Positions 25,866 through 34,232 of a stretch of DNA of 56,185 nucleotides are shown piece by piece (the first letter of the stretch is position 1; each line of letters opens with the position of its first letter). The stretch comes from UBA11090 sp035560555 (lineage in GTDB: Bacteria > Spirochaetota > Spirochaetia > Treponematales > Rectinemataceae): contig DATMZF010000031.1 in the NCBI GenBank assembly GCA_035560555.1, forward strand, positions 1-56,185, read 5' to 3'. The notes beneath the pieces were generated by a model that was not told the DNA's origin, did no database searches, and worked only from the letters and a program-made list of their open reading frames with translations. The position numbers and the translations under genes are program-made.

Positions 25866-26180
25866 TCAATCCAAATGGAAGACTTCGGTCAGCGGCCGGC
25901 TCACCGGCGAATTGTCCAGGTTTGTCTCCATGATATCCTTCATGTGGTCCCACCAGCGTCGTACGATGGCCTTGCCGGAGAGTTCGTCGGCCGTCGAATT
26001 GTCGGCGCGCTTTTGGACGGCGAAGAGCCTGTGCGTTTCCATGTCCAGAAAAATGGAATAGTCGGAGACTCCCGCCGCGCGAAGTTCGGCGACCATCTCC
26101 GGCCAGATCTCGTCGTGGCGCTTTTTATATTCGGCCTCGAACCCCGGTTTCAGCTTCATCACGAATGCTTTGCGTTCCAT
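25866..26180 (-). CDS. rhaM: L-rhamnose mutarotase
   Basis: A 104-residue protein, the same length as E. coli RhaM. It interconverts the alpha and beta anomers of L-rhamnose. Diagnostic segments are FVMKLKPGFEAEYKKRHDEIWPE (with the active-site histidine), the SIFLDMETHRLFA strand and the WWDHMKDIMETN segment. Start 26180 (MERKAF) is preferred over the ATG two codons upstream because AGGAG lies 6 nt before it. It ends the rhamnose operon, 71 bp after the aldolase. Confidence 0.93.
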   Translation of the reverse strand: MERKAFVMKLKPGFEAEYKKRHDEIWPEMVAELRAAGVSDYSIFLDMETHRLFAVQKRADNSTADELSGKAIVRRWWDHMKDIMETNLDNSPVSRPLTEVFHLD

Positions 26181-26251
26181 CGGCATCTCCTGTTCATTGT
26201 TCGGGCGGCCTTGCGCGCCGCCCCTTTTCCGTCTCGACGCGGCCAGAGCCC

Positions 26252-27415
26252 TCAGCGCGCCGCGAGCGACGAGCGGTATTTCTCGACTTCCCAGTTTCTT
26301 ATGAAGGCCACCGCCTCCGGACTCATGAAGCGCGGTCCGCCGAAGGCCTTCGTGTAGGTGGCCACCTTGCAGGAGTCGACGAAAAGATCGAGCACGCGCT
26401 CAGCCGCCATCCTCGCTGCCGCGCTCTCGTCGGGCCTCGATGCCGCGCCGATGGCGAAGGCGCCCAGATCGCGGGCGAGGACGACGCGAGGACTGTAGCC
26501 GTTCCTTTTCCGGAAATCGGCCCACGCGGCATCGAGGTTCGCGGCGCCATCGACACGGAGGTACTCGTGGCCCGCGTAGACGATATGATCGGGGCTGTAG
26601 GGAAGGGATATGGGCTCGAAGGATGCCGGCGAGGCGGAAAAGCCCAGTATCATCCGGTCGGCCCTGTGGAAGACGAAAGAATGTTCGCCGGCCAGACCCT
26701 CGAGGGCCGTAAAAAAGTCCGAGGCCGCGGAAGCGTCCACGGCCTCCGATCTCTGGTCTGGCCTGGCTCCCTCGGATAGGGCGATTTCAGCGTCCAGACG
26801 GGCGCTGATCGAGGCGGAGATGGCTTCTATGTCCGCGGGCGTTTCACCCGCCACGAGCAGGCCGTGGTTTTGCATGAGCATGATCGAGGGCGCCCTGCCT
26901 TTTTTCGCCCTGAATTCCTCGAAGATGCCGCGCACGGTCTTCGCCAGCGTGTAGCCCGGATCGACGAAGGGTACCCAGATTCCCTCGTCGCCGAACAGGC
27001 GGCGGAAGGCGGATTCGCCGTCTCGGCCGCAGGTGAGACCGTTGACGGCGGCCGGATGCGTGTGGACGACATATGCCTGGGGGAAGAATCCGTGGAGGAG
27101 GGTCTCGACTGAGGGACGTTTCGTCTCGCCCGGCGCCCTGGCGGCCATGAGGTCGGCGAGGGCGGCGTCCTCGCGGGCGGCGGTGTCGGCGGGGTAGCGC
27201 TTCTCCCAGATAGCGTCCAGCTTCGCCCGCTCCATCTCGCAGAAGCCGGACCTGTCGATGGCGCCCAGGGGAAAGCCCGAAGCTTTCACGAAGAGCCTGT
27301 CGGCGGTTTTGAAGGACGTATTGCCGCCGCCGGCGAGGACCCATTCCGGATCGGCGCCGTAGCGGCGTGAAATGGCGACAAGGGGGGCGAGCGGACTGTC
27401 TTTTCCCTGGTTCAT
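26252..27415 (-). CDS. Class II aldolase, probable rhamnulose-1-phosphate aldolase (RhaE-like, without dehydrogenase domain)
   Basis: A 387-residue zinc-type class II aldolase/adducin protein. Conserved pieces are VLAGGGNTSFK (phosphate site), HGFFPQAYVVHTHPAAVNGL (metal-binding HTH histidines), MLMQNHGLLVAGE (third histidine) and the C-terminal SPDHIVYAGHEYL. It resembles the aldolase half of the bifunctional YuxG/RhaEW proteins, which add a C-terminal lactaldehyde dehydrogenase; here that half is missing and the gene ends at the aldolase. It starts 5 bp after rhaA, so it should cleave L-rhamnulose-1-phosphate to DHAP and L-lactaldehyde. Confidence 0.85.
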   Translation of the reverse strand: MNQGKDSPLAPLVAISRRYGADPEWVLAGGGNTSFKTADRLFVKASGFPLGAIDRSGFCEMERAKLDAIWEKRYPADTAAREDAALADLMAARAPGETKRPSVETLLHGFFPQAYVVHTHPAAVNGLTCGRDGESAFRRLFGDEGIWVPFVDPGYTLAKTVRGIFEEFRAKKGRAPSIMLMQNHGLLVAGETPADIEAISASISARLDAEIALSEGARPDQRSEAVDASAASDFFTALEGLAGEHSFVFHRADRMILGFSASPASFEPISLPYSPDHIVYAGHEYLRVDGAANLDAAWADFRKRNGYSPRVVLARDLGAFAIGAASRPDESAAARMAAERVLDLFVDSCKVATYTKAFGGPRFMSPEAVAFIRNWEVEKYRSSLAAR

Positions 27416-27420
27416 CGTCT

Positions 27421-28686
27421 TCAGCCTCTCGCCGCGAGGGTGTTCGCGGCGTAGGCGGCCACGCGGCCGATGAACTCGCCGTCGGCGGGCGCGCCCTGCC
27501 TGCGGCAGAGTTCGTTCCAGACCTCTCCCCAGGGCAGCCCCTGGGCGCCTTCGAAGAGGGCGAGCCTCGCGAAGCCGTCGCCCGCCCTTTCGGCCTTGGC
27601 GATCAGCGCGACGGGTTCGAGGAAGGCGCAGAGGAAGGCCTTGCGCGCGGCCCTGGCCCCTATGGCCCAAGCGCCGATGCGGTTGATCGACGCGTCGAAA
27701 TAATCGAGCCCCACCCTGATCCTTTCGAGCGAACGAGAGCGGACGACCTCGAAGGCCACTTCGGAGAGTTCGTCGCCCGAGATGAGGACGTGGTCGGAGT
27801 CCCAGCGCACCGGCCGGGAGAGGTGCAGGAGAACGCCGGGCACGAAGGGAAGCACGGCCGACAGCTTGTCGGCGACGCTCTCCGTCGGGTGGAAGTGGCC
27901 CATGTCCATGGTGAGGAAGAGTCTCCGCGTGGCGGCGTAGCCGAGATAGAAGTCGTGCGAGCCGGCCGTGAAGTATTCGGCCCCGATGCCGAAAAGCTTG
28001 CCTTCGACCGAGTCCTCGACCAGGTTCGCGGGCAATTTTTCTTCGAATATCGCGTCCAGGGAATCGGCGAGGCGGTTCCTGCAGGCGCTCCTCGACGCCG
28101 TCTTATCCTTGGAGCCGTCGGGAATCCAGGTGTTGTTCACGCAAGGAGAGCCCTGCGCGGCGCCCATGGCCGCGGCGACTCGCCTCGCGCGCCTGACGTG
28201 CTCGATCCAGAAATCGCGCACCGCCGCTTCGGGATGGCTCAGCGTCCAGCCCGAAGCCGCGAGGGGGTGGGAAAAAAGCGTGGCATTGAAGTCGAGGGCG
28301 AGTCTTCTTTCCTTAGCCCAGTCCATCCAGCCGGAGAAGTGGCCGGGTTCCAGCTCGTCGCGGTCGGCGGCGGCGCCGCCGAATTCGCCGTAGATGGCGT
28401 GCAGGGAAAGCCGCAGTGTGCCGGGGACGAGGGAGCGGACTTCGTCGATGTCGGTCCTGAGTTCCTGGATGTCGCGCGCCTTACCGGGAAAATTGCCCGT
28501 CACCTGGATGCCGCCGCCGTCCAGCGAGGCGCCGGCGTGCTCGAAGCCTCCGACGTCGTCGCCCTGCCAGCAGTGCATCGACAGGGGCAGCGCGGCGGCG
28601 GCGGCCATGGCCGCCTCGACGTCGACACCCAACTCGGCGTATCTGCTTGCCGCGTCGGCGAACGCGGTTTCTCTGTTGTTTTTCAT
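27421..28686 (-). CDS. rhaA: L-rhamnose isomerase
   Basis: A 421-residue metal-dependent isomerase (E. coli RhaA is 419) that converts L-rhamnose to L-rhamnulose. Recognisable are SMHCWQGDDVGGFE near residue 36, LDFNATLFSHPLA, NNTWIPDGSKD, and the metal-ligand region LTMDMGHFHPTE followed by HVLISGDELSEV and VGLDYFDASINRIGAW. Start 28686 overlaps the upstream permease stop (ATGA) with GGGAG 5 nt upstream. It lies between the importer and the aldolase, consistent with pathway order. Confidence 0.94.
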   Translation of the reverse strand: MKNNRETAFADAASRYAELGVDVEAAMAAAAALPLSMHCWQGDDVGGFEHAGASLDGGGIQVTGNFPGKARDIQELRTDIDEVRSLVPGTLRLSLHAIYGEFGGAAADRDELEPGHFSGWMDWAKERRLALDFNATLFSHPLAASGWTLSHPEAAVRDFWIEHVRRARRVAAAMGAAQGSPCVNNTWIPDGSKDKTASRSACRNRLADSLDAIFEEKLPANLVEDSVEGKLFGIGAEYFTAGSHDFYLGYAATRRLFLTMDMGHFHPTESVADKLSAVLPFVPGVLLHLSRPVRWDSDHVLISGDELSEVAFEVVRSRSLERIRVGLDYFDASINRIGAWAIGARAARKAFLCAFLEPVALIAKAERAGDGFARLALFEGAQGLPWGEVWNELCRRQGAPADGEFIGRVAAYAANTLAARG

Positions 28687-29741
28687 CGTATCTCCCGATT
28701 TCGAGCCTGCGATTTGGCTTTTCCCGCCCTGAGCCTGGCCCTCAGCCCGTCCGTGAATTTGGGCAGGAGTATGGCCACGACGAGCAGCACGCCAGTGATA
28801 ATATTCATCACTTTTCCCGGCACGTTCAAGACGCCCATGCCGAATTTCATGTATCCGAGGAGAAAATTCGAGATTATGACGCCCGCGATGTTGCCTTTCC
28901 CGCCCGTGATGGCCACGCCGCCGAGCACGACGATCGTGATGACGTCGGTGTCCCAGCCGGAGGCGATGTTCGGTCTCGTCGAACCTATGCGCGAGGTGAG
29001 CATGATGGCAGCTATGCCCGCCGCCAGGCCGCTCGCCGCGAAGGCGAGCATGCGGACCCTGTCCACGGGAACGCCCGAGAAGCGCGCCGCGACCTTGTTG
29101 TTACCCACCGCGAAGACGTGCCGGCCGTAGACCGTCTTGTTCAACACGATGCCCGCCATCACCGCCATGACGAGGAAAACGAGCATCTGGAAGGGCAAGA
29201 TGCTCGTGCCGAGATATCCCTGGCCGAAGTAGGCGAAGCTGGCCGGATATTTCGTGTACGCCTTGTCGCCCAGCACGGCGTTGGCGATGCCTCGGAAGAG
29301 CGAGGAGGAGCCCAGGGTGACGGCGATGGACGGAATGGCCAGCTTCGTGATGAGGAGGCCGTTGAAAAGGCCGGCCAGGAGGCCGACGGCGAGTCCGATC
29401 GCCACGACCGTGGGCGTGTCAGCGCCGGCCGCGCTCGCCATGCCCATGAAAAGGCTCGAGAGCGATATGATCGACGAAACCGAAATGTCGATGTCCCCGA
29501 GGAGGATCACGAACATCATCGGCAGGGACATGACGGCCTTTTCCATAAAGTTGAACATGGTATCGAAGAGATTTACGGGATCGAGGAAGTAAGGCGAGAG
29601 AAGGGAATTGCCCACGAACACGAGGATGAAGATGAGGAAGAGCATGGATTCCCAGCGAAGGAGAAAATCGGCCACCCTCTTGGCGCCGCTCAACTTTGTG
29701 AGACGGGACGTCTCGATAAAACCTGTACCGATGTCGCTCAT
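28683..29741 (-). CDS. rhaQ: Rhamnose ABC transporter permease
   Basis: A 352-residue BPD_transp_2-family permease of the ribose/rhamnose (CUT2) class. The family signatures are LLGDIDISVSSIISLSS near residue 85, the TLGSSSLFRGIAN segment, and VLGGVAITGGKGNIAGV near 275. An extended basic C-terminus (RARLRAGKAKSQARNREIR) faces the cytoplasm. Start 29741 overlaps the partner permease by 4 bp. The name follows the rhizobial rhaSTPQ layout seen here in the same order. Confidence 0.88.
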   Translation of the reverse strand: MSDIGTGFIETSRLTKLSGAKRVADFLLRWESMLFLIFILVFVGNSLLSPYFLDPVNLFDTMFNFMEKAVMSLPMMFVILLGDIDISVSSIISLSSLFMGMASAAGADTPTVVAIGLAVGLLAGLFNGLLITKLAIPSIAVTLGSSSLFRGIANAVLGDKAYTKYPASFAYFGQGYLGTSILPFQMLVFLVMAVMAGIVLNKTVYGRHVFAVGNNKVAARFSGVPVDRVRMLAFAASGLAAGIAAIMLTSRIGSTRPNIASGWDTDVITIVVLGGVAITGGKGNIAGVIISNFLLGYMKFGMGVLNVPGKVMNIITGVLLVVAILLPKFTDGLRARLRAGKAKSQARNREIR

Positions 29742-30712
29742 CGCACTCTCCCCGCCGCGAAGGCTCTTTTGTTGCGGCGGTCCACGAGCGTGTTGGCGAC
29801 CACCGCGGTCAGGATGATGAAGCCTTGAATCGCCATCTGGAGGAAGGGCGATAGACGCAAGACGGGAAGGGCGTTGTTGACGACGCCCAGGAAAAGCGAG
29901 CCAAGGACGACGCCGAGCACGGAACCGGAGCCGCCGGCGATGTTGACGCCGCCCAACACGGCGGCCGCGACCGTCTGCATCTCGAAGCCCGAGGCCGTCT
30001 CGTTCTGCGCTATGCCGTAGCGCGAGACGTAGAGGAGGCCCGCGAGGCCGGCGAGGGCGCCCGAGATGACGAAGACGTTGACTTCGACCTTCGCCCTGCT
30101 GACGCCAGCGAAACGCGCCGCGGTCTGGTTGCCGCCCAGGGCGTAGATGTCGCGGCCCGATCGCGTGTAGCGCATGAAGAGCTGGGCGAGAAGGGCGACG
30201 GCGAGGGCCGCCCAGAACATGTGTGGGAGTCCGAGCGTCAGCCCCTCGGGAATCTTGCGGAAGCCTTCCGTCATTTCGTTGGCCGTGACCCATTGTCCCT
30301 TGGAGAGGAGGAACACGAAGCCGCGGTACGCGCTCATCATGCCCAAGGAAGCGATGAGCGGCGGCAGCTTGCCGAAGGCGACGAGAATGCCGCCTATGCC
30401 GCCTAACGCCGCGCCCACCGCGACGCTGAACGGAAGGAATACCCATGCGGGGATGCCCGGCTGGAACTGGTTGAGCATGGCGGCCGCCATGCCGGCGAGC
30501 GCCATCGTCGAGCCCACCGAAATGTCGATCCCCCCTATGAGGATGACGCCGAACTGCCCGATGGCCACGATGATGAGGATGCAGCTGTCGACGACGATGT
30601 TGAGCAGGCTCTTCGGCGCCACGAAACCGGGCGCGCGCAGCGCGACCGCGCAGGTCAGGAGCGCGATGAGGATGACGAGCGTCGTCTCTTTTTGTTTCAA
30701 CAGTTTTTTCAT
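29738..30712 (-). CDS. rhaP: Rhamnose ABC transporter permease
   Basis: A 324-residue CUT2 permease starting MKKLLKQKETTLVILIALL. It has the LIGGIDISVGSTMALAGM signature near residue 60 and the AVLGGVNIAGGSGSVLGV loop near 245 that contacts the ATPase. It overlaps both the ATPase and the second permease genes by 4 bp (ATGA), so all three are translationally coupled. Upstream in-frame sequence is inside the ATPase gene and is not used. Confidence 0.88.
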   Translation of the reverse strand: MKKLLKQKETTLVILIALLTCAVALRAPGFVAPKSLLNIVVDSCILIIVAIGQFGVILIGGIDISVGSTMALAGMAAAMLNQFQPGIPAWVFLPFSVAVGAALGGIGGILVAFGKLPPLIASLGMMSAYRGFVFLLSKGQWVTANEMTEGFRKIPEGLTLGLPHMFWAALAVALLAQLFMRYTRSGRDIYALGGNQTAARFAGVSRAKVEVNVFVISGALAGLAGLLYVSRYGIAQNETASGFEMQTVAAAVLGGVNIAGGSGSVLGVVLGSLFLGVVNNALPVLRLSPFLQMAIQGFIILTAVVANTLVDRRNKRAFAAGRVR

Positions 30713-32214
30713 GCCTCTTCCCCCGAAGCCCCCGTAGCCGCCTTGAGAATCTTGTCCTCGCTGGCATCGGCCCTGTCCATGATCGCCACCAGCTCGCCTT
30801 CGTGCATCACCGCCACCCTGTCCGACATCCCGAGGATTTCCGGCAGTTCGGACGAGATCATGATGATGGCCAGGCCTTCGGCCGCGAGATTCGACATGAA
30901 CTCGTGGACGGCCGCCTTCGTGCCCACGTCGATGCCCTTCGTGGGCTCGTCGAGGATGAGGATGCGCGGTTTTGTCGCCAGCCATTTCGCGAGGACGACT
31001 TTCTGCTGGTTGCCGCCCGAAAGGTTCATCGCTTCCATATCCCAGCCCGCCGCGCGTATTTCCATCTTGCTGCCGTATTCGCGGGAGAGCCTCGCCTCCT
31101 TTTTCTTGGCGATGAATCCCGCCTTCGCCAGCGCCGCCGTCTGGGGCAGGCAAATATTGTTGGCGATGCTCAGGGGAAGGACGAGCCCCTGGGCCTGCCG
31201 GTCTTCGGGCACATAGGCGAGGCCGTGCGAGAGCGCGGCGCTGGGACCGGAAAATCTGACTTTCCTGCCGTCGAGGAATATCTCGCCCGAGTCGAGGGGA
31301 TCGAGGCCGAGGAGCGATTTCATGATTTCGCTTCTGCCCGCGCCCACAAGACCGAAGAAACCGAGAATTTCCCCTCTCCTGAGGGAAAACGATACGTCCT
31401 TGAACGAGCGCCCGGAGCTGAAGCCACGGAGCTTTAGAATTTCCTCTCCGATCTCGGCCCTGCGCTTGGGGAACATCTGGCCGAGAGAGCGCCCGGCCAT
31501 GAGAGTGACCAGGGAGTCGACGGTGGCGTCCTCCATAAGCCCCGTGCCGACCAGCTTCCCGTCGCGGAGCACGGTGTAGGAATCCGCGATGGCGAAGAGT
31601 TCGTCGAACTTGTGGGAGATGAAGAGGATGGCGGTGCCCTCGGCGCGAAGCTGACGGATGATCTTGAAAAGATCCTCGGTTTCGCGGATCGAGAGAGCGC
31701 TCGTCGGCTCGTCCATGATGAGGAGGCGGGCGTTCATCGAGAGGGCCCGGGCTATTCCCACCATGTGCCGTTGGGCGACGGAGAGTTCCGAGACCATGGA
31801 GTCCGGGTTCGCGTCCAGCTCGATCCTGGCGCAGAGTTCCCGCGTGCGCGTTCTCATGCCCGGCCAGTCCAGGAGTCCCGTTCCGCGTTTCCTCAGCATG
31901 TGGCCGGAGAATACGTTCTCGGCGACCGAGAGGTCGGGGAACATGATGGGTTCCTGATGGATGGCGACGATGCCCGTCAGCTGGGCTTCGACCGTGGAGG
32001 AAAACTTCCGCTCAGATCCTTCGAAGGCGATGCGCCCGGCCGTCGGCTTGTAAAGACCGGTGAGCACTTTCACGAGGGTCGATTTTCCGGCCCCGTTCTC
32101 GCCGATCAGGGCGTGCACTTCTCCCGGCCGGACCGAGAGGTCCACGTCGTCGAGGGCTTTTATGCCGGGAAAATACATCGAAATGCCCCGCATCTCGAGA
32201 ATGTTCGAGTCCAC
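30709..32214 (-). CDS. rhaT: Rhamnose ABC transporter ATP-binding protein
   Basis: A 501-residue CUT2 ATPase with two fused nucleotide-binding domains. NBD1: Walker A GENGAGKST near 39, signature ELSVAQRHMV, Walker B LLIMDEPTSAL, switch LFISHKFDE. NBD2: Walker A region degenerate (GLVGAGRSE), signature NLSGGNQQKV, Walker B ILILDEPTKGID. The start is GTG at 32214 with AGGAGG 7 nt upstream; the first ATG is seven codons in (EMRGIS) and lacks a ribosome site. It follows rhaS across a hairpin-bearing gap of 115 bp. Confidence 0.92.
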   Translation of the reverse strand: MDSNILEMRGISMYFPGIKALDDVDLSVRPGEVHALIGENGAGKSTLVKVLTGLYKPTAGRIAFEGSERKFSSTVEAQLTGIVAIHQEPIMFPDLSVAENVFSGHMLRKRGTGLLDWPGMRTRTRELCARIELDANPDSMVSELSVAQRHMVGIARALSMNARLLIMDEPTSALSIRETEDLFKIIRQLRAEGTAILFISHKFDELFAIADSYTVLRDGKLVGTGLMEDATVDSLVTLMAGRSLGQMFPKRRAEIGEEILKLRGFSSGRSFKDVSFSLRRGEILGFFGLVGAGRSEIMKSLLGLDPLDSGEIFLDGRKVRFSGPSAALSHGLAYVPEDRQAQGLVLPLSIANNICLPQTAALAKAGFIAKKKEARLSREYGSKMEIRAAGWDMEAMNLSGGNQQKVVLAKWLATKPRILILDEPTKGIDVGTKAAVHEFMSNLAAEGLAIIMISSELPEILGMSDRVAVMHEGELVAIMDRADASEDKILKAATGASGEEA

Positions 32215-32265
32215 TGGAGATCCTCCTTGAAAGATGAACCGCTGAAATGAAGAGTGCCATGTCGC

Positions 32266-32293
32266 GCGGCGCGCCGGAAGCCCGGCGCGCCGC
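32266..32293 (-). terminator. Intercistronic hairpin between rhaS and rhaT
   Basis: A perfect 12-bp GC stem GCGGCGCGCCGG (32266-32277) with CCGGCGCGCCGC (32282-32293) is closed by an AAGC loop. There is no T-run on the minus strand, so its likely job is to protect the rhaS message from 3' decay rather than to terminate. Confidence 0.65.
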
Positions 32294-32329
32294 GACAAAG
32301 GCAGTGAAGATTCGAAGCTGCGGCGAGAA

Positions 32330-33331
32330 TCAGAACATCTTGGCGAACTTGGCGACGTTTTCCTTCGTGAAGACGAAGGGAACGCCCATGACCGCGTTGC
32401 CGTCCTTGCCGATGGCGATGTTGCCCATGCGGCCTGCCTTGACCATGTCGCCCTCATTTCCCTTCACCTGGCCCTTCACGAGGGCGTAGCAGATATAGGT
32501 GGCGGAATAGCCGAGATCGATCGGGTTCCACAGGGCGAATTTCTTGCAGATGTCTTTTTCGGTGTAGTACTTCATCTCGGAGGGGAGGCCGAGGCCGGTG
32601 AGTTCGACTTTGCCCTTGAGGCCTTTGTCTTCGATCGCCTTGCCCGCCGCCGCGACGCCGACCGTGGTCGGGGAGATGATGCCGCGGAGGTTGGGATAGG
32701 ATTCGAAAAGTCCCAGGGCCTCGCGGTAGGATTTGTCGGAGAGATCGTCGCCGTAGACGACGGAGACGAGTTTCATCTGCGAATATTCGGGTTTCTTGAG
32801 TTCTTCCTTCATCCAGTCGATCCAGGCGTTCTGGTTCGTGGCCTGGCTCGTGGCGGAGAGGATGGCGATCTCGCCCTTTTTGCCGATGAGTTCGGAGATC
32901 AGCTGCACTTGCTGGCGGCCGATGAGATCTTCCTTGGAGGGAACGAGGTCGACGTAGCGGCCGTCTTTGGCGACGCCGGAGTCGAAGGAGATGACCTTGA
33001 TGCCGGCTTTCATCGCTTTCTTGGCGATCGGGACGAGGGCGTCGCGATCGTTGGCGGAGATGGCGATGGCGTCGACGTGCTGGGCGATGAGGGAATCGAT
33101 GATCTCGATCTGTCCCTCGGCGGTCGGCGTGGCGGGGCCCTGGTAGATCAGCTCGACGTTGCCGAGTTCCTTGGCGGCTTCCTGGCCGCCGTCGCGGCAT
33201 GCCTCGAAGAAACCGTTGCCCAGGCCTTTTACGACCATGGCGATGCGGATTTTCTGCTGGGCGAACGCGGCGCCCGAAGCGAACAGGGCGAACACGAGCA
33301 GTAGCGCTACAAAACGAAATGCTTTTTTCAT
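32330..33331 (-). CDS. rhaS: Rhamnose ABC transporter substrate-binding protein
   Basis: A 333-residue periplasmic binding protein of the ribose-binding type (Peripla_BP_4). Signal peptide: FRFVALLLVFALFASGAAFAQ. The mature start IRIAMVVKGLGNGFFEACRDG, the AIAISANDRDALVPIAKKA hinge and the FDSGVAKDGRYVDLVPSKE segment match rhizobial-type rhamnose binders. Start 33331 has AGGAGG 7 nt upstream. It heads the operon rhaS-T-P-Q-A-aldolase-rhaM. The symbol here means the transporter subunit, not the E. coli AraC-type activator of the same name. Confidence 0.88.
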   Translation of the reverse strand: MKKAFRFVALLLVFALFASGAAFAQQKIRIAMVVKGLGNGFFEACRDGGQEAAKELGNVELIYQGPATPTAEGQIEIIDSLIAQHVDAIAISANDRDALVPIAKKAMKAGIKVISFDSGVAKDGRYVDLVPSKEDLIGRQQVQLISELIGKKGEIAILSATSQATNQNAWIDWMKEELKKPEYSQMKLVSVVYGDDLSDKSYREALGLFESYPNLRGIISPTTVGVAAAGKAIEDKGLKGKVELTGLGLPSEMKYYTEKDICKKFALWNPIDLGYSATYICYALVKGQVKGNEGDMVKAGRMGNIAIGKDGNAVMGVPFVFTKENVAKFAKMF

Positions 33332-33374
33332 GAAAAGCCTCCTGGGAAATTTTGAGTACTTTCACATGATGGGG

Positions 33375-33435
33375 GCGTTTCCCGAAACGCGAAATAGCAC
33401 GGGTCTACGATTCCGGTGTGGCTGATCTACGATTC
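33375..33435 (-). promoter_or_regulatory. rhaS upstream region: 22-bp-spaced direct repeats and an inverted repeat
   Basis: TCTACGATTC (plus-strand reading) occurs at 33404-33413 and 33426-33435, 22 bp apart. Closer to rhaS is a perfect inverted repeat GCGTTTC-CC-GAAACGC (33375-33390). Direct repeats at about two helical turns are typical of AraC-family sites, and the gene just upstream, at 33453, encodes an AraC-type response regulator. A promoter is not clear; TACTCA near 33357 is a weak -10 candidate. Confidence 0.5.
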
Positions 33436-33452
33436 GAGGCCGTGAACCGATG

Positions 33453-34232
33453 CTATGGTCTGTCGTCCGTCCTGGCATCCGTCCCGCCGCCCAGCCTGCC
33501 GGGCGGCGAGCTTTCCGCTTTGCCCGAAGGCGCGCTCTCCGGCTTGCACTCGGAGGGGTAGGTGCCGAGCAGCTCGCGGTAGCGCCGGGAGAAGTGGCGG
33601 ACGTCCGAGTAGCCCACGGCGCGCGCGGCTTCCGCCACGGAGACGCCGCCTTCCAGGAGGAGCCGCCTGGCTTCGGCTACCCGCACCCTGGTGAGGTAGG
33701 ACATGAAGGTTTCCCCCATCTTCTTGTGGAAAAGCGCGGAGAGATAGTTGGGCGTCAAGTCCATCATCTCGGCGAGGTCGGCTATGCTCACGTCCGCGTT
33801 GAAGTTGCGCGCCACGTGTTCCAGGACGCGCGCAATCATCGGGTCCTGTTCGGGGCTGGAGGGCAGCATCCTGAAGCGCTCGAGACAGGCGTGAAGGTCG
33901 CTGGGGTCCACGGGTTTGACAAGGTATTCGGTGACCCCCAGCCGCAGGGCCGCGCGCGCGTATTCGAACTCGCTGTAGCTGGAGACGATGGCCCAGGAAG
34001 TGCCCGCGGACGCGGGTACGCAGCGGCGCAGCGCCTCTATGCCGTCCATGCCCGGCATGCGGATGTCGACGAAACAGAGGCGAGGCTTCTCCGCCATGAC
34101 CATCTCGACGAGTTCCAGGCCGTCGCCGGCTTCCCCGATGTCTTCGGGTGAGAACCCCTCATCCTGCAGAAAGGACTTCAGCAGGAACCTGGCCGGAGCC
34201 TCGTCGTCGGCGACGATTATCTTCACGCCCAT
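33453..34232 (-). CDS. Response regulator with AraC-type DNA-binding domain (YesN-like)
   Basis: A 259-residue transcription factor. The receiver domain (1-120) has the acidic pair in VADDEAP, the phospho-acceptor aspartate in FVDIRMPGMDG near residue 55 and the lysine in YLVKPVD. The AraC/XylS helix-turn-helix pair occupies about 135-235 (SIADLAEMMDLTPNYLSALFHKKMG and AVGYSDVRHFSRRYRELLGTYP). Start 34232 (MGVKII) is preferred over the ATG two codons upstream because GGAGG is 7 nt away. It overlaps its cognate kinase gene by 10 bp. Its closeness to rhaS suggests control of rhamnose use. Confidence 0.92.
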   Translation of the reverse strand: MGVKIIVADDEAPARFLLKSFLQDEGFSPEDIGEAGDGLELVEMVMAEKPRLCFVDIRMPGMDGIEALRRCVPASAGTSWAIVSSYSEFEYARAALRLGVTEYLVKPVDPSDLHACLERFRMLPSSPEQDPMIARVLEHVARNFNADVSIADLAEMMDLTPNYLSALFHKKMGETFMSYLTRVRVAEARRLLLEGGVSVAEAARAVGYSDVRHFSRRYRELLGTYPSECKPESAPSGKAESSPPGRLGGGTDARTDDRP

